Source: Salvia splendens
Lineage: Eukaryota; Streptophyta; Magnoliopsida; Lamiales; Lamiaceae
DNA: 64,000 nt
NCBI RefSeq assembly: GCF_004379255.2
Contig: NC_056037.1
Span: 33,825,012-33,889,011 of the forward strand
Direction: 5' to 3'
Shown here piece by piece: positions 45,792-59,990 of the stretch; the first letter of the stretch is position 1, and each line of letters begins with the position of its first letter. A program made the position numbers and the translations under genes. The notes beneath the pieces are model-generated. The model was not told the DNA's origin. It worked only from the letters and a program-made list of their open reading frames with translations, and did not search any database.

Positions 45792-48700
45792 TCAAGAAAC
45801 CAACCTTTTGAACTGAGTAATGCAATCCAGTGCCCGCTTGAAATCTGTGTCTTCCAGGGCAATGGTGAAGCGGCAGTAACCGGGAATTCCAGTCCACGAC
45901 GCACTATTGATGCACAAACCGGTGCTTGTGAGCATCGCGTCTCGGATGTTTGTGTCGTCAAGCTTGATTTCGCGGCTTTCTGAGCCATCATTCAGTTTGA
46001 TGGTCTTGCCAAAGTAGGCAGATGGCTTTGCTACTATGGAGACACCTGCTTCAGCGTTGAGCACCTCCCAACCGCTATTTTCAAGTGTCTGTCACAGCAA
46101 AATTAATTTAAGATATACACATACAACATATTTAGCCATGATTTGCATGCTATGTCAAACACACAAATTGGCAAAATAGCTTACGATGCTCTGTGAATGA
46201 GTAAACATTTGAACGATTTACCTGCTTCAAGGTTTTAAATCTACTTCTCAGATTATCCATCTGGTCTGCTATGCCGTTCAACAGATCCTCCCCGGAGTCC
46301 AGCAATTTTTTCACTGTATACTTGATAGAGCTGTGGGGTTTGCTTACTCCACCACTGCTATAAAAAGCATCCACCAAAGAAGGCTGATTCATGAGCAGAA
46401 ATCCGAATTTAAGCCCACTAGAAAGCATCTTGAAAAATAATCCCCCAAGTAGACATACAGAAGTGGCTGGATTAGCAGATGAAAGTTTCTGTAGTGTAGC
46501 TCCCAAGTTCCAGCCATCAAATCCCTTGGAATTATACTGCACACCTGAGAATGAGGTATCCAGTATTATCCTCGCTCCGAACTTTGCACACACAGACAAT
46601 AATTTATTTATCTCTTCGTTACTGTAAACCAAGCCAGTTGGATTGATAGTTGGACCAGATATATAGATCCATGGTTTTTTAACTGTCTCCAAGGTGCGAG
46701 TAAGCCTTTCCTCAGTTAGTTTGTACCCTGCTTCCGGATTTGTTGGGATTGTTACAATGTTAGCCTTCAAAAATCTAGCAGCAGATACATAATTTCCATT
46801 TGAACCAATCGGGAAGCATAGAGTCCCGCCCTCTTGAGCGCAGCAGATTACCAAATTAGTGAAAAGTTCTGCAGGGGACCCAGCATATATGAACTCCGTG
46901 TTGATGTCAGAAGAAAAGCCGTAACTGCTGCTAACCAGACGCTTAATGCCGTCCGTGACATCAGTCTCAGATTCTGTTATGTTCTGCCGGGCAAAACTCT
47001 CGAAGATTGCAGCCTTAACTGGTGTGGTTATTGGCAGAAAGCTTTGGTCGACATCCATGTGAACCAGAGAAGACTCATCAGATTCATTTATTGATAGCTC
47101 AGCATGATCAAGTACTGGGTTTGTCAAACTGGAAACTCTGTTGACCTTGGTAGCACCTGTCTCCTCAGCATTTCTCTAAAGATAATCGAATGTATAAGAT
47201 ATTAAAAGCAATTTCTTTTTATTAGCTTAAGTAAAGGAAGCGGCATGTGCTATCACCAAATTTTACTTGATTGGCTGTATTATACAAAACCCAGGTTTAA
47301 GGGCTATAACTGCTGTGATTCTCTGAAAATCCAAGGGTCAAGTCGTCAAGTAGATAATAAGAAAATTTCTTATATCTGTGTGTCTATCATGAACTTATAT
47401 TGCAGCTTTTCAAGCAGTAAGTTGGTGGTTATATGCATAGATAATGCATATAGTCAGTTTTCTTTTCACTTGTGTTATCTTTCACAAAGAATACAACTAA
47501 AATTTGATAGTGAAGATCATTAAGCACGAGCAGACCTCTCAATTACATAACCAGTGAAATTTATGAACAACATGATGAGAGAGTTCACGAACATACTGAC
47601 CTGTACACGTGGGTGTCGATCAGCAAGCTGAAAAGCCAGAAGCTCATGGAAAAGACAACCATAGTAATACTGACTAATTATTGCAGTACTTCCCTGTAGA
47701 AGTTCAACTGTCCTGCATAGAGCTTTGAACATTTCCTTGTCCTCAGATATCACAAAGGCCACTTCCAAATCCTTATAAACCTAGATTGCAGAGAAAAAAT
47801 AGTTGGATGATATTGTTAAAACTCTTAATTCTTGTCCCACATCGACTTGGTGATGATCCTAGCTCCTCTATAGAAGTGTGGATAACCCTCCCTCTTATAA
47901 GGCCTTTTAAGGGGTGAATGGCCCATTTCTTATAGATATATTACCAGTAGATTAATCACAACAGAGGATTAATCAAATATTAAGATGATTCATCAAGCAT
48001 CAATAAATCACCTGATTCTTCAGTAAGCCACAAACGATTGTCGCATGTGGAGGCAGAGGACTTCTTGCAAGATATTTGAGGACTCCATTGGAACTTGGAA
48101 GACTGGATAGCACAAAGTGGTCAGAGATATCCAAAAACAATCGACATCCAATTTCTCTTGTCGTATCTAGTAGATGCTCAAAGGCTGAACTGGTAACGGA
48201 CTCAAATTGGCCCATTCCCGTCACTACCACTTCTGGCCTTAACTTCTTTATTAGGTCTACCATCAAGTCTGACTGGCGTGGTGCTTCAATGACTGTGATA
48301 ACTTCCTCTGAGTTTTCACCGGTTTCTCTCTTCTGCAAAACAAAAGGAACTTGTGAAGAAAGAGGGGCTTGATGCAACTATCAGATTTAGTGACAATGAA
48401 AAGAACTTCTGGAAAGCCTCTTCGCAAGAAACATCAGAATTTGAAACAAGAAAATTGATATTGATAGTAAAAACATGATACCATCACTGTCAAGATTTCT
48501 TTCTAGTTATCATGTACATATATGTATGTTATACATAAGTAATGTAGTGAGAAAGAAGGTTTAGTCACTATGAAGGCGAATACCAGTGCAACACACCACC
48601 TTCAACTATCCTCTAGGAAAAATGTCAGACTAGAGGACAATGCATTCCCTTGCATTAAAAAGATTAGTTTTAGTTTATCCTTGTTTTAGTACATAAGCCA

Positions 48701-51700
48701 AGTGTACCAATTAAATATCTATCCCTAACAATAGAATCTCAAAACCTAAGAAGAGAAGGCAAAAAGTCATGATGATAAATGAGAAAGAATCAAAATAGTA
48801 GAAATTAGCATCAAGATACCTCAACATTTTTTAAGCTTGTCAGCCATTTCTTCGGTAAATATGGCGACAATTGTTCATCAACAATAGCCAGGCGTGGAGA
48901 CAACAAATGTAGAGCACTTTCAATCGCCACATTCCTTGATGGAAACACAACAATATTCTGGCCCACAAAGTAACAAAAAGAAAAGAGAAACAAATTAGAT
49001 GATAGGAAAGTTTCAGAATTTACTTGTGTATTGAAGAAATATTGTTCAACATTGATATGGAAGTGCAAAACTGGCGATTAACACAATTCTTGAATAAGAA
49101 AAATATACATGGGCTAACAATTGTGTTCAAGAATCCCAATCCAGTGTTGAACACACTTGAGTGAAACTAAGATAAAAATTTAATAAAGTTGAAATATAAC
49201 CAAATTTGGCTTTTTTCAAAGATATTCTTTCCTTTCTTGGAAAGACCAAGTCATATACCAAACCACAAAAGGACTGTAAAAAGAACCATATATACGAGAT
49301 AAGTTACCTAACTCCGTCCATCAAAGTAAAATCATGACAAACATATATATACTTTTGACAAACTCAGAAGTCCAAAAACTAAACATTTCACTAAGATCTA
49401 ATGCAAAGTTCTTTTTCCTACCTTGCTAAATGACTTAGTTATAGATAAGAATCACAAGTGAAGCAAGATTCTTTGAGGTTTAATATAGTTTATATTTTCT
49501 CTACTAATTATTTCAACTCTGGGAGTACTAAGATATGTGTTCTTATTCAGCTTCACAGTGCACAGTTGCCTACCTTATCATGATGTGATTAAGATCAAAG
49601 TCCAAGCAAAACCTAAAATGAAGCACTAATTTTGTGGATTTAAAACGAAAGGCTAAATGCATCGAGTCCATCCATCATGATGTCCCTAACCAAGGTAAAG
49701 AAGATATACTCATCTGCTTATAATCACAGATCAAGGTGCATGTCTTAATTTAGCTACCTCTCTTCTAAAAGAACTAGATGAGTCTGTATTTCAGACATCA
49801 GCTATCAAGTTCATATGTCAGAAAAAATGGGTTATGATCCCCCACTATAAATGCAGCACCTAAGTCCCATCACTCTAAGAAATGCACTTCCCTCCAGAAG
49901 AACTTACTGAACTGTGATGAAATGAATGTTTTGAATCAATTGTATTTGGTGTTGGAAAATTATGAGATGTAACACATCAACTGTCTGCCTAAGAGCAGAA
50001 ATAGGTGCATAGAAAAATGATGGGATGCACTGCATCATCTGCTGAAGAGCTGAAATAGGTGCAAACAACAGATCATCTATCCTCTATTATTCCCATGGAG
50101 GTGGTTCCTAGTAATAGGTTTCTACACATCGCATGTGTTGAGATTTTTTTAACAAATACTCAATAACGACAAGAACTCCACTATGCATTATTGACCCCCT
50201 CTGCTGACCTGACCACTCAACAAAATTGAGACAGAGAGAAGGAAGAGTATATAAAGGACTAGACTAGGTTATTGCATTAAGAGCTACCGTTTTTCCTCAT
50301 TTTCCATGAAACACTTTTCCACCTTTGGAAAGAAACACTATTAAGAAGATTGGTTAATATAATTTGAGAAGTTCACCAGTATTCAGTTCAACATGTACAC
50401 TATCAATCAATCATTCACAAGGAATTGTGACTTTGAGAATGAGTAATCGTGTTAAGGTTTTCATATTGAGTTTCAAGTTCCAACTTTTCAAAATTAGCTG
50501 GTATTCACACAAGAAGAAGTTACTATTAAAGAACCTGACAAGGCTTTAAGCAAATCAAGAATTAACGAATCTCCAATGAATTTTTGGTAACTCAAATCAC
50601 AGCTCACAATGATATTGTTGTACTGTTAGTAAGTTGAGAGTAGCAATGTTCCTTACATCTGCAGTAAGTGGGATGTGATGGTATGTATTCATAAAGTTGG
50701 CAATAAGCCCCCGGAAACGCCTACTTCCTGCTGGTGGTTCATAAGGAAAAAATGAGAGCTGTTTGAGAACATTAGCAAGATGAGCAAGGAATGGAATCTT
50801 CTCATCTGCCACAGACTCTTCTTCAAATGACAAGTCTAAGGAGCTCCTGATATCATCCAGTCCATTTGTGAGAAACTCAAATATCCTTTTTACCTGTCAA
50901 GAAGCAAATCAGCTTCAGGCTCACTTTCTAGCAGGAACACATCCATTTTTGTTTTTTTTGTTTAATAATAACTCTTAATCATGAAGAAGATATGAAACCT
51001 GATTAGGTTGTCGGAGTTGACAACTATATACTGACAAAGCATGAGAAATACGACCACCAGCTTTTGCATATGCCCATGCTGTTCGTGCACAAATTGGTTG
51101 ATCTCCAGAAAGTCCCATAAAGAACTCAAAACGGTGAGGACTATTCTTTTCAATTTCAACCAGTGCAGAAATATCTGTATCAGCAGCCTGCAATAGAAAG
51201 ATTTCTAAAACTTATGTTCCTGAATGGATTTAAAATAGTTGGAAAGTTGGGGTAGAACCTGAAGCACTTTAGTCTGCCAAATCTTGTCAACTTGAAGACC
51301 ACGGCGTTCGAACAAACGTTTGCACACAGCTTGGCCAGGGCGACCTCCCATATTAAAGATCATAATACCCAGAGGTTTTATTACAGATATCCCTTCCTCG
51401 ACGGCCCTCGCAATGAGACCTAAACCAAATTGGTCCTCCACAAAGCCCTGAAAAGAACATATACTAGCTCAAGAAACAAGTGAAGACATCTCTTTCTACA
51501 TTTTAAACAGACAAAGAGCACAGTAGAAAACTCTCTCTGATAGAAAAAACACAAACATCATAGACACAATGTGCCAACGTAATCTGCGAAGAACCAGAAG
51601 CCGTGACCTTGTAGTAGATTATTAGTGGAATAAGCTTTGCCATGGAACACTCTAGTTAAACAAAGACCTAAAAAACTCTAACTCTGTTATAGTACATTGA

Positions 51701-54083
51701 AGGGTGTGTTAATACAAATGTTGGAGAAGCAAACTAGAAAAACTATAGTCTGCACAGAGATGGAATTTCTTGCGCTAAACGAAAAGAAGACATAAATTTT
51801 CACGAATCAGTTAATTCACTCCATTTTATAGACTGCATGGATACAATCAGCAATCAGTACAGGACCTGATCAACTAACAGTCTATTTAAATTATAAAGGT
51901 AACAGGCATGAAGAGTAATCGACGAAGAATAAAGAGGATAAATAAAAACTTGACAGCAGATTGGGTGAGTGATAACAAGATCAGGTCTAAGTCTTAGGAA
52001 ATAAAAATCTATGGTTTCTTCAAAATCGTTTTCATGTGTACAATGACTCAAACTGGAAGTGTGAGTTTACAATATTTACTTTGGCTTGAAACATTAGAAC
52101 CCATCTATTAGATTTCATTATAGACAGATGATATAACAAGTGACCTGAAGAGCGCAGTAGTTGCTTAAAGAATGTAAGAATTCTTCACTAGCATTCTCCG
52201 TAATCATTTTGGACATTGCATCTGGATTAGGATTCAGAATCTGAAAAGACAAAAGCACAAAAAGGAAGATAAGAACATTTGAAAGAGTCTCCATATCACT
52301 TGAAAATAATCCCACTATGTGGAAATAACTGTGCTGTATTTTATGAACAAGAAAATCATGATCATGCAAACAATTTACACAGTATTTTACAAGTCCATCA
52401 TGATACCTGTGGTATGCATCCAACAATTCTCTCAAGTTCTATGTTATTATTTCTGCAGTAAGATAGCAAATCAGATTCATAAAACTCAACCCTATCGAGT
52501 AAAGTTTTATTCTCCGCATCATAAATTGGCTGGCCACTGCCATCCAGAGCATTCAAGTAGAGGTTTATCCAGGATATCTTCACCGCTCTTGGATTGATAT
52601 CAAGCCCATACACCTGAAAATAGTATTGAAACACATCAAGACTCCTCATTGCCCTGATTTCCAAGTCCCAATCAAATATACGAATACATGCATAACAAGA
52701 TAGACTTCATTAAACGTCAAGATAAAACAGTTAGTATGTAAGATAAAGGGATCGTGAACCTTTAATGGTAACCACTTCTGCGCAATTGCAATGGATATCC
52801 ATCCATTTCCACAGCCAAGTTCAGCTAGTGTCCTGTCCTTAAAAATGGCGTCCGGGTGCCTATTGAGCCCCTCATAGAAAGTGAAGGACCAATCCTCGGG
52901 TACAAAGATGCTGGGTATAACCATCATTGTAAGTTTCTTCCTCTTCTGGACACCTACACATGAAGATATGATAAGTTCAAGTCCCACCATTGAGACTCTA
53001 AACTCCTCCAGGTCAATGACCTTCATCTACTCCAAATTCAATGGTAATGAAGAAGAAAATAGAAACAAGGACAACTAAATAAGGGGAATACGAAAATTGA
53101 TAGAGATACAATGTAAAAAGAACACCCTGACATTTTCTCCATTATCAGATCCAATTTTAAGCATTCTGCATTCCTTTGTGGCTAAAATAAGCATAAGATT
53201 CTATTTTCACATTAAAGTGGTTTCTGTACAATATCAGCCCTCCCCCAAGCAGAAGAACTCCATAACTACAAAGGGGCTGTCTGCCTGTCTCCAACAGCAC
53301 ATTCAAGGATGCACAATGAATCTCAATTTTATTTCCAGCTACATTTACAAACCAGATTTTCTAAATCACATTAACGTTTCTTATGCTATGATGCACCAGA
53401 AATGTCACAAACTGTAGCACATTAATCCTTGCATGATATGAATGGCTATAATATGTTCATAGGTCGTTTCGCACAGAAGATAAGATAAACCGAAACAGCA
53501 TTCAAAAACCTAGACGATTGACCGCCAGATCATTCTCAACAATAGTAAAAAAACATAGCTCTATACTCATTTAGTCAAACAGCAGATTTTCAATTTTCAG
53601 GAACAGGAAGTATCATTATGCTATTTTCGTCAGCCTAATAATTATTGGATCTCAATCTTCGATTAAAATTGCCCCCATCCGTTTTGTAAACTCCAAAAAC
53701 GAAAGTGTGAATTGACAGTCGTCGAAGTTGACAATTAACTTTTCCTGAAAACAATGTCTAAAACTATGCCCCCCATTCGCACAAAATCTCACTCAAAATC
53801 GCAGCGGATAATATACACATACAGCAGATACACACACGTACATCTATACGTATATACAACGTATACCTTCGTATTGCTCGACGTAGATGTCCTGAATTTG
53901 GAAATGGTAAGTCTGGAGGCAGCGGTCGTTGTCTTCCTTAGAGGTGAACCGTTTCTGGAGTTCGGATAGGAAGATCCGAGCGTCGGTTCGGGTAGTCGGG
54001 TTCTCGAGCCGCTCCAGGAGTGATCGCAGCGCACTGTAGGCTGCATCACCAGACTGTTGGCATTGCTTCAGAAAATCTTCCAT
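45792..54083 (-). CDS. MMT: Methionine S-methyltransferase
   Basis: MMT transfers a methyl group from AdoMet to methionine, giving S-methylmethionine in the cytosol, a sulfur transport form in flowering plants. Twelve exons give 1072 residues, the family length: 53867-54083, 52760-52953, 52407-52613, 52145-52240, 51259-51447, 50999-51187, 50657-50893, 48820-48957, 48012-48332, 47601-47780, 46222-47175, 45792-46088. The N-terminal half has AdoMet motif I (ELGCGNG, 117-123), then VYGLDINPRAV and IVGCIPQILNPNP. The C-terminal half resembles class I aminotransferases (YISGPTINPTGLVYSNEE, RIILDTSFSG, GGLFFKMLSSGLKFG), with a lysine at the pyridoxal position but Lys where many aminotransferases have Arg; it is not known to transaminate. 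All introns are GT-AG. Intron 9 carries a small insertion. No lesion was seen. Confidence 0.97.
47814..47934. mobile_element. Possible solo LTR of a small (TRIM-like) retroelement in MMT intron 9
   Basis: The segment begins TGTTAAAACTCTTAATTCTTG and contains GTCCCACATCGACTTGG, a phrase common near the ends of small plant LTR elements. GATAT lies directly before it (47809-47813) and after it (47935-47939), as a 5-bp target duplication would. It fills about half of the 231-bp intron. The right end is TA rather than the canonical CA, which weakens the call. Confidence 0.4.
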
Positions 54084-54170
54084 GATCACCTCAGTAATTG
54101 CGTGTTCTCGCCTTCACAGACTCGAAGAGAAGGAGAGGAAGCTCTATTGTGCGATGTTTCTGTGTACGTG

Positions 54171-55107
54171 GAGAAATTTCGGAATTTAAGATCATATTCG
54201 CTGACTTTTCAGAATTTAGGATTAATTTTGCTAACCTTACAAAATATGAGATCCAAACACACGAATTTTTCAGAATAAATTTTTTTTTTGTTTTTTTTTC
54301 TCTTTTTTCTCTTATTTTTCTTATTATTTTCCTCACAAAAATTATGAATTGACCAAACTAACCCACGTAAAATTTGAAACACAATTTCTGAAACGCTTTG
54401 AAACTGCAATTCTGAAACTTCCACCAGACCACCACCGATCCACCACCCCACAAAATTTATGAACATATTTCTTGGCTTGAACTGTCTCTTCTACAAGCAG
54501 TTCAGGAATACAGTGATAAACAATTAAACTAATGTACAAGCGAGGTTAATCAAGTTGCAAAATATGCTTTGCCTAACAACTTATTCATCTTGAACATGTT
54601 AGTGCACTACGTCTCAAAAACAAGTCGCAGAACATCATCACAGATTCACAGATAATTTTATCTTGTTCTCTGTAATATGAAGGTTGTGTTTCCTAATATA
54701 CGCCCATAATTGCTTCACTATTTGTACGCAATGCTTTACCCTTATGCATGAATTAGAACAAGTTAAGCTAGCAGCTCATAAGATCAAAACCTCCGTCCTT
54801 GGCAATTCTCTGTTTTGAGTGGTCGGTGGATATATGGTGGAAGTATCAACTGGGTTTCAAAATTATCCAATTATCAAATTCACAGATTGGCATTTTAGAA
54901 TTTGGGGTTTTAAATCTTATGTGGGGTAATTTGGGCAATTCATAAATTTTGTAAGGGAAATAATATGTAAAAGAAGACAAAAGAAAAAGGCAAAAACTCT
55001 TGTTCTGAAAAATTCGCGTGTCTCGATCCCATATTACGAAAGGTCAACGAAATTAATCTTAAATTCTGAAAGGTCAGCGAATATGATCCCTTATTCTGAA
55101 ATTTCTC
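54171..55107. mobile_element. Non-autonomous DNA element with about 200-bp inverted ends, upstream of MMT
   Basis: The left arm GAGAAATTTCGGAATTTAAGATCATATTCGCTGACTTTTCAGAATTTAGGATTAATTTTGC runs from 54171. It recurs inverted, with moderate divergence, toward 55107 (gcgaatatgatcccttattctgaaatttctc). Similarity goes on through acacacgaatttttcagaa and a T-rich tract into ttcataa. The interior is non-coding. The element begins 88 bp upstream of the MMT start codon, so it sits in the promoter or 5' UTR. Confidence 0.8.
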
Positions 55108-55235
55108 GTTTAGGAATTGGGTTTTTAAATCTTATGTGGGGTAATTTGGGCAATTCATAAATTTTGTAAGGGAAATAATATATGAATTTTGTTAGGGAAA
55201 TAATATGTAAAAGAAGACAAAAGAAAAAGAAAAAG
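54898..55235. repeat. Imperfect direct repeat overlapping the element's right arm
   Basis: The phrase ttttaaatcttatgtggggtaatttgggcaattcataaattttgtaagggaaataatatg...aaaagaagacaaaagaaaaag occurs at about 54903-54990 and again at about 55120-55235. The second copy has an added ataatatatgaattttgttagggaa segment. This suggests duplication across the element end. Confidence 0.8.
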
Positions 55236-55282
55236 TTGAGCCATTTTTTTATAAGGGAAATAATTATGGACATCTAATAAGG

Positions 55283-55491
55283 TACTCCCGTTGTTCCCTC
55301 ATAGTTGAGCCATTTTTTTTATTTTGAAAAGTTCCCTTATAGTTGAGTCATTTCTATATAAAGTAACACTTTTCTCACTCTTACTTTATTCACTCTCTAC
55401 TTTATTCTCTTCTATTTAATATTTCAAACATCTATTTCTTAAAATTCATGCTAAAAAATTCCGTCTCAATTATGAAGGAACGGAGGGAGTA
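55283..55491. mobile_element. Stowaway-like MITE
   Basis: It begins TACTCCCGTTGTTCCCTCATAGTTGAG and ends CTCAATTATGAAGGAACGGAGGGAGTA, a good inverted pair with TA borders. It lies between the MMT upstream element and the LINE. Confidence 0.88.
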
Positions 55492-55539
55492 ATAGTTGTA
55501 CCATTCATTCATTGGCGATACAAGATCTTAAACTAACTT

Positions 55540-58500
55540 TTTTTTTAAAACAAAAACACCCTTTGTGGGCGGGGGTTTAGGCAGACCCCCAACCCGTAAA
55601 TAAGATCAAAATGTAATGTTCCAAAAAAATGATCTTAGCCCAAAAGTGACTAAGATCTAAACAAGAACATGAAGATGCAAAGTAGAGGTCCCACAAGTCG
55701 GGATCCTCCATTCTATCAAGTGGAAAAAAGACGACTAAATATACTAAAGAGAGAAACGAAAAAAGACCAATACAAACCACCAGAAGAACTAGATCAACCC
55801 ACATCTTTACGTCGGAAACAGAAGTTAGGATATCCCAGCTGGTCCATCCTAACTAGCGCCTTCAGGTACCGAGGCGCAGAGATTGGATCAAAATATGTAA
55901 GAGCAGGTGTCTGGACCCCCCTACCAGCCTGAAAATCAGCAGCCCGGTTTCCTTCTCTGTAGATGTGTGAGAATCGAACATGCCGCTGCGTTGTCATGCT
56001 CCGGATCAAAGCCATATGGTGTCTAAAATCCGCGGAGCCAAAGTGTCTAGATGACAACAAACTAACTAGAGCCGCTGAGTCCAGCTCTATCCAAATGTGA
56101 GTAGAAAGCTCCATAGCCATCTCCAAACCCAGAATCAGAGCCAAAAGCTCCGCTTCAAAGCTCGATGATGCAGCTATCGGAGCACAAAAAGCCCGCAGAA
56201 GGCCTCCATCAGAACCACAAACCAATCCTCCCTCTCTCGCCGCCAGTGTCGATGTAGAGAAGGCACCGTCTGTGTTCAGCTTCACCCAAGGTGCATCAGG
56301 GGGATACCATAGGACCATGAGCGACCGCAGAACACGCTGTCTGGGGGAGAAAGGCATGAAATCAACCGACGGTGAGCATCCTCTCCAATGAGTCGAGGTG
56401 ATCCTGCCGGCCAGAACTAGCACATGCAGATGATGAGTGACCTGCCAAATAACATGTGAATGAAGAAAAGGACGACCGCCATGCTTGCAGCCGTTCCTCT
56501 TCGTCCAAAGAAACCAAGCAATCAAACAAGGAACAAGAAAACTAATATGCATGGCGGGAGCCCTCTGGAAAGAGGACCTCCGCTAGTGACCTAGTCTAAG
56601 TGCAATATCAGTGCTCGTGTGAATCGGTGTGTGCGAGGAAAGAAACCAGGCATCGAAATACTCCCATGCAGAAATCGCCGACTAACTCGAAAAAAAGACA
56701 TGGCTGAGAGACTCGACCGAAGGAGACCTACAACACTGACACCTAGACGCTAACTCAATTCCCCTCTTCTGCAACTTCTCATCCACCGGCAGCCTACCAA
56801 ATAGTAACCTCCAAATGAACACCGACATGGTAGGAGTCAACCCCTGGTTCCAAATAAGACCAAAAATCTCCCTCTTCTGCAGTCTAGTCCAGATGCTCTC
56901 CCAGGCTGAGGTCACAGAGAACTCGCCATGGCTAGTCAGACTCCACCGCCTCACATCCTTCGCCGCCAACTCAATCGGCCCGGCTCTGATCTGGTCTATG
57001 ACATCGAGAGGTACGCCAAACCTGAAATATAAACTATGCAGCATATCCTCATCCCATGCATACTCATGCCAATATGATGCAACGGCCTGAGATTGGGGAG
57101 GATCATTTCCCGGGACGCACAGACTCCGGATGGAGCTAGCCCCAAGCCAGACATCATCCCAGAAGCTGATCTTCCCCTCACCCAAGGACCAACGAATGTA
57201 TTCAAGCATGTGGTACCAAATACGACGCAAACGACGCCAAGTAGGACTATCATGTGACCAACAAGGAGATGTATGCAAATGACAAGGAAGGATATTGTAC
57301 TTCTGGGTCATGAACTGGGCCCAAAGAGAGTCCTGAGCTAGCAGTCTCCACCACAGTTTGAACCCAAAAGCCACTGCCACCTCCCTGAAGCGGCGAATAC
57401 CCAGGCCACCCTCATCAAAAGGCAAGCAAATCTGTCTCCAGGAAATCCAGTGCAACTTCCTCTTCTCTCCAACTGTGCCCTAAAAATATCTAGCCAATAT
57501 CTGCTCCAGCCCGTCTAGAAATCCAAGCAGAGGGTTCATGACTTGTAAGATGTGTAGCGGGATGGTGGCCAGGGTGCTCTTAATCAGAGCCAGACGACCC
57601 CCAAAAGCAAGATGTCGGTGGGACCAGCTGTGGATCCTGTCCATCAGCCTCTGCCTAAGGGGCAAAAGATGGTCAGCCCTCATCGCTCCTCGGAAAATTG
57701 GCACCCCAAGGTATGCAAAATACATCGCCCCTCTCTGAAAACCTCCAACCTCTTCCACAATGTCAGCGAACTCCATGTGCTCATTCGCCAAATAGAAGTG
57801 TGTCTTTCCATTATTCACCAGCTGACCAGACACGACTATGTAGTGATCTAGACATCCAACCAACTTCTCCACCGCCTCTCTATGAGCCCTCGAGAAAATG
57901 ATGATGTCATCCGCATAGGAGAGGTGAGTGATAATGGGGGCCTTTTTCCGACATCTATAGACCATCTCTCTATCCCCCTTGATCAATCTGTCAAGACATC
58001 TCGATAAGTAGTCTGCCGCCAACACAAAGAGGGAAGGTGATAAGGGGTCTCCTTGCCTCAGCCCCCTGGACGACTGAAAGAAGCCTGCCGGGCCACCGTT
58101 CACCAGGACAGAAAACCAACATGACGAGATGCATCTCCTGATCATATCCACCCAGGCCTGTGAGAATCCCATCACTTCCAAAACCTTAAGTAGAAACGGC
58201 CACTGGACTCTATCATATGCCTTTGCCATATCCAGCTTGAGAGCCAGGTTGGGCGATTTCCCTCTACTCGAGAGTTCCTTCCCCAGGTCAAGTATCAACT
58301 CTTGAGCCAGAAGAGCATTGTCGCTAAGCAGGCGGCCCTTGATGAACCCACTCTGATTCGGTGCAATGACAAGGGGTAGTAGAGGTGCAAGTCTCGAGGC
58401 AAGGATCTTTGTGATGATCTTGTTCGTAACATTGCAGAGGCTGATCGGTCTAAAATCTCCTCAAGTAACCGGGTTTGGCTTCTTCGGAATGAAGACAATC

Positions 58501-59990
58501 ATGGTCGTCGTGCCTCGGGGCATGAATGCCCCACTGAAGAAGTCTCCCACAGCTGCAATCACATCCATCCCAACAGTGTCCCAGCATGACTGAAAGAACA
58601 AAGAAGTGAACCCATCCGGCCCGGACACACTATCACCACTGATCCCAAACACTGCATCTCTAACCTCCTTATCCTGCGGCGACAAACACAGAGCCTCCTG
58701 ATCAACTGAGTCTGGAAGTGTATGGATAAGAGATAAGTCGGGCTCTGCAAGGTCCCCCACGTCTGAAGTTAGAAGCTGCTGAAAGAAGGCTGTCGCCGAC
58801 TCCCTGATCTCTATCTCTTCCGTCAGTGCCTGCCCCCCAAATTCGACCGTATGTATCCTCGACTTAACTCTCTTCTGTCTGACCCATCCATGAAAGAATT
58901 TGGAGTTCCTTTCCCCATCAACAGCCCATCTAATCGCCGTCTTTTGCCTCCAAAATTCTTCTTCCATCTTGGCCGTGATGATGAGCTCTGCAGACACTCT
59001 GCTGAATTCGGCTCTATGTGCAGGTGTCGGGTCAGTATCATATAAAATATGTGCTTCAAGAACTGTCTGCTCTGCATCCTTTAGGTTCTGGATGATGTTG
59101 CCAAATACCTCTCTGTTCCAAACCTTTAAGAACTTCTTGGTCCTGATAAGCTTGAGCTGGAGGTTCATCATGCCATTGTAACCTGTCTCTGCCTCCCAGA
59201 TTCTGGCAATTTCGCCTCTAAAAGTCTCATGTCTCACCCACATATTCTGAAATCTGAAAGCCGGTCTCGTGGTCTGGACAGAGAACTGACATCTCACCAA
59301 AAGTGGTGCATGATCAGAACTGAATCTCGTTAGACGTGTCACTCGGGTCGTGGCAAAAATTGAAGTCCAATGCTCTCCAATCAGGATGCAGTCCAACCTC
59401 TCCCAAAGCCCCCCCTGTGCCACGTGAAGATCGGACCATCAAACCCCGGGTCGATCAGCTGGCACTCAGCAATAGCATCGGCAAACTCCATCATGTCTCT
59501 GTGTCTGTCTGTGTCACTCCCTTGCCTCTCTTCATTGGTTAGAAACATGTTAAAGTCTCCTCCCACTAGCCAGGGTCTGCCCTCCACAACCAGCGAGATG
59601 TCCCCCAACTTTTCCCAAAGTGCACGTCTCGTCTCTCTCGTATGCCGCCCATAGACTATGGTGATGTAGATTGGGAGTGGGAAGACTGCGGCAGAGACTT
59701 TAACGTGTAAAGCCTGTCTGGAGTCATCAACCACTTCCACTGTCCAATCGTCATGAGCAAGAATCCAAATGTGACCACTTTCATTAGATCCCGCAAACCG
59801 AAGGCCCTGAAAGTTCCTTCCTAAAGCTGGTAGTGTCCTATGTGGTTCAATCACTGCTGCAAACAAAATCTTATGTTCCCGAATTAGATATCTTAGATGT
59901 CTCTTCGTGCGGGCATTCGCCACACCCTGCGCGTTCCACACTAGGAACTGGCTCGTCACGAGGAAACAAATCAGTTTGAATATACATAAA
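55540..59990 (-). mobile_element. L1-type LINE, 5'-truncated, with decayed ORF2
   Basis: In minus sense the element reads endonuclease, reverse transcriptase, zinc-binding region and plant-type RNase H, then a short 3' tail ending in about nine A's (plus-strand T run near 55539-55548). The 5' end stops close to the beginning of ORF2 and no ORF1 is present, the usual outcome of incomplete target-primed reverse transcription. I could not find a convincing target-site duplication. It lies between MMT and ISPD, antisense to neither, as all three are on the minus strand. Confidence 0.92.
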
